DNA from: Carex sylvatica
Taxonomy: Eukaryota; Streptophyta; Magnoliopsida; Poales; Cyperaceae
DNA length: 19,753 nucleotides
Direction of reading: 5' to 3'
NCBI GenBank assembly: GCA_964058845.1
Contig: CAXKVR010000853.1
Span: 1-19,753, forward strand
The notes under the pieces are model-generated. The model made no database searches. It saw nothing but the letters and a program-made list of their open reading frames with translations, and had not been told where the DNA came from. Each line of letters starts with the position of its first letter. Position 1 is the stretch's first letter. Positions 10,573 to 19,753 of this stretch are shown here, piece by piece. The translations under genes and the position numbers were made by a program.

Positions 10573-12334
10573 TTTGCCTGAGCAGGAAAAAGATATAAGA
10601 TCAAGCTGCTCTTCACAAATTTCTATTCTACATTGATTCTTAGGCTATTGCAGTTCAGAGTCTAGTTATTGTGCAGAAGATCAAAATAGGTTTGCTTTAT
10701 AGGCTCTTGCGGTTGCAGCTACATTATGTCCTTTTTGCTTGATTAGCATAATTGTATTTAATCATTTTCAGTAATGAAATGGGCTGTATGACTTTCTTTC
10801 AAAAAAGTATTATGCTTCAAACCCCTTAAAAATATATATAATTGTTGTTCAAAATCTCATAAAATGAGGGCAGTAATCCTCCAATCCCTATGAAGCAATT
10901 ACCAGCTCCAAAGAACCAGTACAATAATTAACAACTAATAGAACCAACTCACGGAAGGATGTGAGATGTTATCAGTACTGAAACTGTAATCACTCCCATG
11001 TGGCACCATGTCATGGTTTCTTGCCACTACCATTTTTACACTGTTTTTTCTATATGCATCTTCGCTCGGACCCACATGTCATCCATATATCTCAATGGGC
11101 CCCATACAGATGCAATTACATGTTCTATATAAATTCAATTCTAGTTTGAAATAGGTAGCACACTGGAATGGCAATGTGAGATAGATTTAGTAGACAAGAG
11201 ACATGGAAAGGTCAAGTGTCTGTGGATCTAACCCTACGGTTGTCTGACCAATGCTGAGATCCTTTATTTTCTTCAAAGAGAAGAAAGAAACGAATTCAGC
11301 GTTCTATCTATGCACCTTTTTACAAATTCCACCATTATTAAGTAGTGAGATCCTTCATAGTAACATGTGCTATTATATAATTTCTAGCACAAAATTAGGA
11401 TCTAATCGGAAGCAATATCCGATTAAAACTCTATGTGGAATCTGATCGAGGTAATGAAAAACTAACAAGTGTTATTATATAATTTCTAGTACAAAATTAA
11501 GATCTAATCGGAAGCAATATATCCGATTAAAACTCCATGTGGAATCTGATCGAGGTAATGAAAAAACATGAAAAACAATCAAAAGGCACATTAAATTTAT
11601 CACACGATTGCTAAAATCGCACCGGATTTAATTTCAGCCAAGAAAAGATAAACTTGTTATGCATAAATTGGCACCTAAATTTACGATGAACAAAAATATA
11701 GAAGCTGAAGAAGTTTCAGAAATTGAGAGCAACTAGGGTTTATGGCGGCTGCGGATGAGGGGAAATGAGCATTTACCATTGCTTTATAGGCTCTCCGATC
11801 TTATCCCCTCCAACGCTGTACAAAAACACTCATTAAGTACCGTCCGATGAGGAATAATTAAGCATCTCAATGTATTTTCAACCGTTAGATATTTTCTTGA
11901 CTGAATGATGTTACAATAAGAAAATTTGATATTTTCGAATCTCTAATTGCTAATCCGGGCCGGGCCTACAATAATGACCTCAAGAAGGCCCATACATAAA
12001 TAAAGGTTTCTTTTTTCTTTTTGTGACACAGATTTTTTTTATGATTCTTTCAACTTGCATAAACCATATTTCTCGTTTAAACCCACATTTTAGGTATTTC
12101 AAATACTAAAATCAATTCTTGTCTCAGTATGATCATATCTAGGCAACCAACCATAAGAGCAATTGCTTTAACACAGGAATCTTGAACAAAAATTTGAGAA
12201 CAAAATAATGGACGCTGCAATGAAGCCAACAAGGAAGTATATTGAATCATATGCGTCGAAGGAGGCAATCCTATCATTGATCTAGAACTTGTACAATATA
12301 TCTGACCTGATAATTCCTTGGCAAGAGGAGGCAA
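10573..12334 (+). repeat. Array copy 7
   Basis: 1762 bp. I found no difference from copy 1. This is the last copy of the uniform block. Confidence 0.96.
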
Positions 12335-14096
12335 TTTGCCTGAGCAGGAAAAAGATATAAGATCAAGCTGCTCTTCACAAATTTCTATTCTACATTGATT
12401 CTTAGGCTATTGCAGTTCAGAGTCTAGTTATTGTGCAGAAGATCAAAATAGGTTTGCTTTATAGGCTCTTGCGGTTGCAGCTACATTATGTCCTTTTTGC
12501 TTGATTAGCATAATTGTATTTAATCATTTTCAGTAATGAAATGGGCTGTATGACTTTCTTTCAAAAAAGTATTATGCTTCAAACCCCTTAAAAATATATA
12601 TAATTGTTGTTCAAAATCTCATAAAATGAGGGCAGTAATCCTCCAATCCCTATGAAGCAATTACCAGCTCCAAAGAACCAGTACAATAATTAACAACTAA
12701 TAGAACCAACTCACGGAAGGATGTGAGATGTTATCAGTACTGAAACTGTAATCACTCCCATGTGGCACCATGTCATGGTTTCTTGCCACTACCATTTTTA
12801 CACTGTTTTTTCTATATGCATCTTCGCTCGGACCCACATGTCATCCATATATCTCAATGGGCCCCATACAGATGCAATTACATGTTCTATATAAATTCAA
12901 TTCTAGTTTGAAATAGGTAGCACACTGGAATGGCAATGTGAGATAGATTTAGTAGACAAGAGACATGGAAAGGTCAAGTGTCTGTGGATCTAACCCTACG
13001 GTTGTCTGACCAATGCTGAGATCCTTTATTTTCTTCAAAGAGAAGAAAGAAACGAATTCAGCGTTCTATCTATGCACCTTTTTACAAATTCCACCATTAT
13101 TAAGTAGTGAGATCCTTCATAGTAACATCTGCTATTATATAATTTCTAGCACAAAATTAGGATCTAATCGGAAGCAATATCCGATTAAAACTCTATGTGG
13201 AATCTGATCGAGGTAATGAAAAACTAACAAGTGTTATTATATAATTTCTAGTACAAAATTAAGGTCTAATCGGAAGCAATATATCCGATTAAAACTCCAT
13301 GTGGAATCTGATCGAGGTAATGAAAAAACATGAAAAACAATCAAAAGGCACATTAAATTTATCACACGATTGCTAAAATCGCACCGGATTTAATTTCAGC
13401 CAAGAAAAGATAAACTTGTTATGCATAAATTGGCACCTAAATTTACGATGAACAAAAATATAGAAGCTGAAGAAGTTTCAGAAATTGAGAGCAACTAGGG
13501 TTTATGGCGGCTGCGGATGAGGGGAAATGAGCATTTACCATTGCTTTATAGGCTCTCCGATCTTATCCCCTCCAACGCTGTACAAAAACACTCATTAAGT
13601 ACCGTCCGATGAGGAATAATTAAGCATCTCAATGTATTTTCAACCGTTAGATATTTTCTTGACTGAATGATGTTACAATAAGAAAATTTGATATTTTCGA
13701 ATCTCTAATTGCTAATCCGGGCCGGGCCTACAATAATGACCTCAAGAAGGCCCATACATAAATAAAGGTTTCTTTTTTCTTTTTGTGACACAGATTTTTT
13801 TTATGATTCTTTCAACTTGCATAAACCATATTTCTCGTTTAAACCCACATTTTAGGTATTTCAAATACTAAAATCAATTCTTGTCTCAGTATGATCATAT
13901 CTAGGCAACCAACCATAAGAGCAATTGCTTTAACACAGGAATCTTGAACAAAAATTTGAGAACAAAATAATGGACGCTGCAATGAAGCCAACAAGGAAGT
14001 ATATTGAATCATATGCGTCGAAGGAGGCAATCCTATCATTGATCTAGAACTTGTACAATATATCTGACCTGATAATTCCTTGGCAAGAGGAGGCAA
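12335..14096 (+). repeat. Array copy 8 (variants C795, G930)
   Basis: 1762 bp. It differs from copies 1-7 by C instead of G at 13129 (unit 795) and G instead of A at 13264 (unit 930). The second change turns AGATCT into AGGTCT. Confidence 0.96.
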
Positions 14097-15858
14097 TTTG
14101 CCTGAGCAGGAAAAAGATATAAGATCAAGCTGCTCTTCACAAATTTCTATTCTACATTGATTCTTAGGCTATTGCAGTTCAGAGTCTAGTTATTGTGCAG
14201 AAGATCAAAATAGGTTTGCTTTATAGGCTCTTGCGGTTGCAGCTACATTATGTCCTTTTTGCTTGATTAGCATAATTGTATTTAATCATTTTCAGTAATG
14301 AAATGGGCTGTATGACTTTCTTTCAAAAAAGTATTATGCTTCAAACCCCTTAAAAATATATATAATTGTTGTTCAAAATCTCATAAAATGAGGGCAGTAA
14401 TCCTCCAATCCCTATGAAGCAATTACCAGCTCCAAAGAACCAGTACAATAATTAACAACTAATAGAACCAACTCACGGAAGGATGTGAGATGTTATCAGT
14501 ACTGAAACTGTAATCACTCCCATGTGGCACCATGTCATGGTTTCTTGCCACTACCATTTTTACACTGTTTTTTCTATATGCATCTTCGCTCGGACCCACA
14601 TGTCATCCATATATCTCAATGGGCCCCATACAGATGCAATTACATGTTCTATATAAATTCAATTCTAGTTTGAAATAGGTAGCACACTGGAATGGCAATG
14701 TGAGATAGATTTAGTAGACAAGAGACATGGAAAGGTCAAGTGTCTGTGGATCTAACCCTACGGTTGTCTGACCAATGCTGAGATCCTTTATTTTCTTCAA
14801 AGAGAAGAAAGAAACGAATTCAGCGTTCTATCTATGCACCTTTTTACAAATTCCACCATTATTAAGTAGTGAGATCCTTCATAGTAACATCTGCTATTAT
14901 ATAATTTCTAGCACAAAATTAGGATCTAATCGGAAGCAATATCCGATTAAAACTCTATGTGGAATCTGATCGAGGTAATGAAAAACTAACAAGTGTTATT
15001 ATATAATTTCTAGTACAAAATTAAGATCTAATCGGAAGCAATATATCCGATTAAAACTCCATGTGGAATCTGATCGAGGTAATGAAAAAACATGAAAAAC
15101 AATCAAAAGGCACATTAAATTTATCACACGATTGCTAAAATCGCACCGGATTTAATTTCAGCCAAGAAAAGATAAACTTGTTATGCATAAATTGGCACCT
15201 AAATTTACGATGAACAAAAATATAGAAGCTGAAGAAGTTTCAGAAATTGAGAGCAACTAGGGTTTATGGCGGCTGCGGATGAGGGGAAATGAGCATTTAC
15301 CATTGCTTTATAGGCTCTCCGATCTTATCCCCTCCAACGCTGTACAAAAACACTCATTAAGTACCGTCCGATGAGGAATAATTAAGCATCTCAATGTATT
15401 TTCAACCGTTAGATATTTTCTTGACTGAATGATGTTACAATAAGAAAATTTGATATTTTCGAATCTCTAATTGCTAATCCGGGCCGGGCCTACAATAATG
15501 ACCTCAAGAAGGCCCATACATAAATAAAGGTTTCTTTTTTCTTTTTGTGACACAGATTTTTTTTATGATTCTTTCAACTTGCATAAACCATATTTCTCGT
15601 TTAAACCCACATTTTAGGTATTTCAAATACTAAAATCAATTCTTGTCTCAGTATGATCATATCTAGGCAACCAACCATAAGAGCAATTGCTTTAACACAG
15701 GAATCTTGAACAAAAATTTGAGAACAAAATAATGGACGCTGCAATGAAGCCAACAAGGAAGTATATTGAATCATATGCGTCGAAGGAGGCAATCCTATCA
15801 TTGATCTAGAACTTGTACAATATATCTGACCTGATAATTCCTTGGCAAGAGGAGGCAA
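14097..15858 (+). repeat. Array copy 9 (variant C795)
   Basis: 1762 bp. It has C at 14891 (unit 795) and the common A at 15026 (unit 930). Confidence 0.96.
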
Positions 15859-17620
15859 TTTGCCTGAGCAGGAAAAAGATATAAGATCAAGCTGCTCTTC
15901 ACAAATTTCTATTCTACATTGATTCTTAGGCTATTGCAGTTCAGAGTCTAGTTATTGTGCAGAAGATCAAAATAGGTTTGCTTTATAGGCTCTTGCGGTT
16001 GCAGCTACATTATGTCCTTTTTGCTTGATTAGCATAATTGTATTTAATCATTTTCAGTAATGAAATGGGCTGTATGACTTTCTTTCAAAAAAGTATTATG
16101 CTTCAAACCCCTTAAAAATATATATAATTGTTGTTCAAAATCTCATAAAATGAGGGCAGTAATCCTCCAATCCCTATGAAGCAATTACCAGCTCCAAAGA
16201 ACCAGTACAATAATTAACAACTAATAGAACCAACTCACGGAAGGATGTGAGATGTTATCAGTACTGAAACTGTAATCACTCCCATGTGGCACCATGTCAT
16301 GGTTTCTTGCCACTACCATTTTTACACTGTTTTTTCTATATGCATCTTCGCTCGGACCCACATGTCATCCATATATCTCAATGGGCCCCATACAGATGCA
16401 ATTACATGTTCTATATAAATTCAATTCTAGTTTGAAATAGGTAGCACACTGGAATGGCAATGTGAGATAGATTTAGTAGACAAGAGACATGGAAAGGTCA
16501 AGTGTCTGTGGATCTAACCCTACGGTTGTCTGACCAATGCTGAGATCCTTTATTTTCTTCAAAGAGAAGAAAGAAACGAATTCAGCGTTCTATCTATGCA
16601 CCTTTTTACAAATTCCACCATTATTAAGTAGTGAGATCCTTCATAGTAACATGTGCTATTATATAATTTCTAGCACAAAATTAGGATCTAATCGGAAGCA
16701 ATATCCGATTAAAACTCTATGTGGAATCTGATCGAGGTAATGAAAAACTAACAAGTGTTATTATATAATTTCTAGTACAAAATTAAGGTCTAATCGGAAG
16801 CAATATATCCGATTAAAACTCCATGTGGAATCTGATCGAGGTAATGAAAAAACATGAAAAACAATCAAAAGGCACATTAAATTTATCACACGATTGCTAA
16901 AATCGCACCGGATTTAATTTCAGCCAAGAAAAGATAAACTTGTTATGCATAAATTGGCACCTAAATTTACGATGAACAAAAATATAGAAGCTGAAGAAGT
17001 TTCAGAAATTGAGAGCAACTAGGGTTTATGGCGGCTGCGGATGAGGGGAAATGAGCATTTACCATTGCTTTATAGGCTCTCCGATCTTATCCCCTCCAAC
17101 GCTGTACAAAAACACTCATTAAGTACCGTCCGATGAGGAATAATTAAGCATCTCAATGTATTTTCAACCGTTAGATATTTTCTTGACTGAATGATGTTAC
17201 AATAAGAAAATTTGATATTTTCGAATCTCTAATTGCTAATCCGGGCCGGGCCTACAATAATGACCTCAAGAAGGCCCATACATAAATAAAGGTTTCTTTT
17301 TTCTTTTTGTGACACAGATTTTTTTTATGATTCTTTCAACTTGCATAAACCATATTTCTCGTTTAAACCCACATTTTAGGTATTTCAAATACTAAAATCA
17401 ATTCTTGTCTCAGTATGATCATATCTAGGCAACCAACCATAAGAGCAATTGCTTTAACACAGGAATCTTGAACAAAAATTTGAGAACAAAATAATGGACG
17501 CTGCAATGAAGCCAACAAGGAAGTATATTGAATCATATGCGTCGAAGGAGGCAATCCTATCATTGATCTAGAACTTGTACAATATATCTGACCTGATAAT
17601 TCCTTGGCAAGAGGAGGCAA
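15859..17620 (+). repeat. Array copy 10 (variant G930)
   Basis: 1762 bp. It has the common G at 16653 (unit 795) and the variant G at 16788 (unit 930), so AGATCT is lost as in copy 8. Confidence 0.96.
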
Positions 17621-18564
17621 TTTGCCTGAGCAGGAAAAAGATATAAGATCAAGCTGCTCTTCACAAATTTCTATTCTACATTGATTCTTAGGCTATTGCA
17701 GTTCAGAGTCTAGTTATTGTGCAGAAGATCAAAATAGGTTTGCTTTATAGGCTCTTGCGGTTGCAGCTACATTATGTCCTTTTTGCTTGATTAGCATAAT
17801 TGTATTTAATCATTTTCAGTAATGAAATGGGCTGTATGACTTTCTTTCAAAAAAGTATTATGCTTCAAACCCCTTAAAAATATATATAATTGTTGTTCAA
17901 AATCTCATAAAATGAGGGCAGTAATCCTCCAATCCCTATGAAGCAATTACCAGCTCCAAAGAACCAGTACAATAATTAACAACTAATAGAACCAACTCAC
18001 GGAAGGATGTGAGATGTTATCAGTACTGAAACTGTAATCACTCCCATGTGGCACCATGTCATGGTTTCTTGCCACTACCATTTTTACACTGTTTTTTCTA
18101 TATGCATCTTCGCTCGGACCCACATGTCATCCATATATCTCAATGGGCCCCATACAGATGCAATTACATGTTCTATATAAATTCAATTCTAGTTTGAAAT
18201 AGGTAGCACACTGGAATGGCAATGTGAGATAGATTTAGTAGACAAGAGACATGGAAAGGTCAAGTGTCTGTGGATCTAACCCTACGGTTGTCTGACCAAT
18301 GCTGAGATCCTTTATTTTCTTCAAAGAGAAGAAAGAAACGAATTCAGCGTTCTATCTATGCACCTTTTTACAAATTCCACCATTATTAAGTAGTGAGATC
18401 CTTCATAGTAACATCTGCTATTATATAATTTCTAGCACAAAATTAGGATCTAATCGGAAGCAATATCCGATTAAAACTCTATGTGGAATCTGATCGAGGT
18501 AATGAAAAACTAACAAGTGTTATTATATAATTTCTAGTACAAAATTAAGATCTAATCGGAAGCA

Positions 18565-18992
18565 ATATCCGATTAAAACTCCATGTGGAATCTGATCGAG
18601 GTAATGAAAAAACATGAAAAACAATCAAAAGGCACATTAAATTTATCACACGATTGCTAAAATCGCACCGGATTTAATTTCAGCCAAGAAAAGATAAACT
18701 TGTTATGCATAAATTGGCACCTAAATTTACGATGAACAAAAATATAGAAGCTGAAGAAGGTTCAGAAATTGAGAGCAACTAGGGTTTATGGCGGCTGCGG
18801 ATGAGGGGGAAATGAGCATTTACCGTTGCTTTGTAGGCTCCCCGATCTTATCCCCTCCAACGCTGTACAAAAACACTCATTAAGTACCGTCCGATGAGGA
18901 ATAATTAAGCATCTCAATGTATTTTCAACCGTTAGATATTTTCTTGACTGAATGATGTTGCAATAAGAAAATTTGATATTTTTGAATCTCTG
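18565..18992. other. Divergent patch confined to copy 11
   Basis: Seven substitutions (18760, 18825, 18833, 18841, 18960, 18983, 18992), one 2-bp deletion (near 18565-18568) and one 1-bp insertion (18805-18809) lie within about 430 bp. I saw no difference from copy 10 on the left back to the start of copy 11 other than unit positions 795 and 930, and none on the right to the window end. At the indel sites copy 11 looks ancestral: its two 102-bp halves match in hairpin loop length, and its RNA-binding-protein-like frame is open. Confidence 0.85.
18788..18883 (+). pseudogene. Copy 11 version: 31-codon fragment with RRM RNP2-like start
   Basis: With the extra G at 18805-18809 the frame reads MAAADEGEMSIYRCFVGS and then continues into unrelated residues to a TAA at 18881-18883. 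The stretch YRCFVG after a short acidic/alanine N-terminus is the usual beginning of the RNA recognition motif (RNP2 strand) in plant glycine-rich RNA-binding proteins. The telo-box just before the ATG fits that origin. Everything after about residue 18, including the rest of the RRM with RNP1 and the glycine-rich tail, is missing, so it cannot encode a working protein. It is either a captured gene fragment or the point where an old duplication broke the gene. The match rests on very few residues and could be chance. Confidence 0.4.
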
Positions 18993-19381
18993 ATTGCTAA
19001 TCCGGGCCGGGCCTACAATAATGACCTCAAGAAGGCCCATACATAAATAAAGGTTTCTTTTTTCTTTTTGTGACACAGATTTTTTTTATGATTCTTTCAA
19101 CTTGCATAAACCATATTTCTCGTTTAAACCCACATTTTAGGTATTTCAAATACTAAAATCAATTCTTGTCTCAGTATGATCATATCTAGGCAACCAACCA
19201 TAAGAGCAATTGCTTTAACACAGGAATCTTGAACAAAAATTTGAGAACAAAATAATGGACGCTGCAATGAAGCCAACAAGGAAGTATATTGAATCATATG
19301 CGTCGAAGGAGGCAATCCTATCATTGATCTAGAACTTGTACAATATATCTGACCTGATAATTCCTTGGCAAGAGGAGGCAA

Positions 19382-19753
19382 TTTGCCTGAGCAGGAAAAA
19401 GATATAAGATCAAGCTGCTCTTCACAAATTTCTATTCTACATTGATTCTTAGGCTATTGCAGTTCAGAGTCTAGTTATTGTGCAGAAGATCAAAATAGGT
19501 TTGCTTTATAGGCTCTTGCGGTTGCAGCTACATTATGTCCTTTTTGCTTGATTAGCATAATTGTATTTAATCATTTTCAGTAATGAAATGGGCTGTATGA
19601 CTTTCTTTCAAAAAAGTATTATGCTTCAAACCCCTTAAAAATATATATAATTGTTGTTCAAAATCTCATAAAATGAGGGCAGTAATCCTCCAATCCCTAT
19701 GAAGCAATTACCAGCTCCAAAGAACCAGTACAATAATTAACAACTAATAGAAC
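19382..19753 (+). repeat. Array copy 12 (partial, cut by window end)
   Basis: This is the first 372 bp of another unit and matches unit positions 1-372. It shows that the array continues to the right of the divergent copy 11. Confidence 0.96.

Larger units (their letters stand above)
17621..19381 (+). repeat. Array copy 11 (divergent, 1761 bp)
   Basis: This copy shares C795 with copies 8 and 9 (18415). It also carries differences seen in no other copy: loss of AT near 18565-18568, G at 18760, an extra G in the run 18805-18809, G at 18825, G at 18833, C at 18841, G at 18960, T at 18983 and G at 18992. Sequence on both sides of this patch matches the other copies. Confidence 0.96.
1..19753. 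repeat. Head-to-tail tandem array of a 1762-bp unit, about 11.2 copies
   Basis: Every landmark recurs at exactly 1762 bp through copy 10. The minus-strand open frame ends at 1505, 3267, 5029 and so on to 17363, then at 19124, a step of 1761 because copy 11 lacks AT and has one extra G. All copies have the same orientation and abut without spacer. Both window ends lie inside the array. The unit is AT-rich, is not rDNA spacer-like, and is much longer than the 150-180 bp typical of centromeric satellites. I see no terminal repeats, target-site duplications or transposase marking a transposon, so this is best described as a macrosatellite-like or tandem segmental amplification of an intergenic, promoter-bearing segment. 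Confidence 0.98.

Noticed and set aside
18786..19076. 96-codon minus-strand open frame seen only in copy 11
   Set aside because: It exists only because copy 11's indel and substitutions alter the reading frame. It runs antisense to the RNA-binding-protein-like fragment and through the GGGCC cluster, so it is a shadow frame.
1..19753. CRISPR array or prokaryotic repeat system
   Set aside because: The repeats are 1762 bp with no unique spacers and no cas-like genes, and the sequence motifs are plant-like.
1..19753. LTR retrotransposon, Helitron or terminal-inverted-repeat transposon arranged in tandem
   Set aside because: No reverse transcriptase, helicase or transposase remains, and I found no terminal repeats or target-site duplications that would set unit boundaries. 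Gene-fragment capture by such an element remains possible but unproven.
1..19753. 5S rRNA, tRNA or rDNA spacer array
   Set aside because: No A-box/B-box pair, no cloverleaf, no 5S-like internal promoter and no GC-rich spacer sub-repeats were seen.

Overview
The window is almost certainly plant nuclear DNA, and a grass such as rice is the best guess. The clues are AT-rich non-coding sequence, plant promoter motifs (GGACCCAC next to CACATGTCAT, GGGCCC/AGGCCCAT site II-type elements, a TATATAAAT box), telo-box motifs, and a short 5' gene piece resembling a plant glycine-rich RNA-binding protein. The grass assignment is an inference from motif style. There is no bacterial or phage gene organisation, no CRISPR array and no tRNA or rRNA gene.

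The whole window is one head-to-tail tandem array. A 1762-bp unit is repeated ten times exactly in length (1-17620), followed by an eleventh copy of 1761 bp (17621-19381) and the first 372 bp of a twelfth (19382-19753). The window begins and ends inside the array, so neither edge is visible and the phase used here (unit position 1 = window base 1) is arbitrary. Copies 1-7 look identical. The only differences I found lie at unit positions 795-1373 of copies 8-11.

Layout of one unit (copy-1 coordinates; add multiples of 1762 for copies 2-10): 9-495, AT-rich with no gene; 496-562, a plus-strand Pol II promoter-like cluster ending in a TATA box; 563-788, a possible leader with only tiny ORFs; 789-994, a 102/104-bp tandem duplication carrying hairpins; 995-1161, no feature; 1162-1196, a telo-box abutting an ATG and a broken 5' coding fragment; 1197-1382, decayed sequence; 1383-1468, a GGGCC/AGGCCCAT cluster followed by AATAAA and a pyrimidine-rich tract; 1505-1790, a minus-strand exon-like open frame preceded by a good 3' splice acceptor and running into the next copy.

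No intact gene is supported. The most informative part is copy 11. At 18565-18992 it carries a cluster of differences from every other copy, including one extra G that keeps the RNA-binding-protein-like frame open (residues MAAADEGEMSIYRCFVGS). It also lacks a 2-bp AT insertion present in copies 1-10. Copy 11 therefore looks closer to the ancestral unit, and copies 1-10 look like a later amplification of a decayed version. Two variable sites in copies 8-11 occur in all four allele combinations, which points to exchange or conversion between copies. The array may be a real young satellite-like amplification, but its uniformity means an assembly origin must also be considered.
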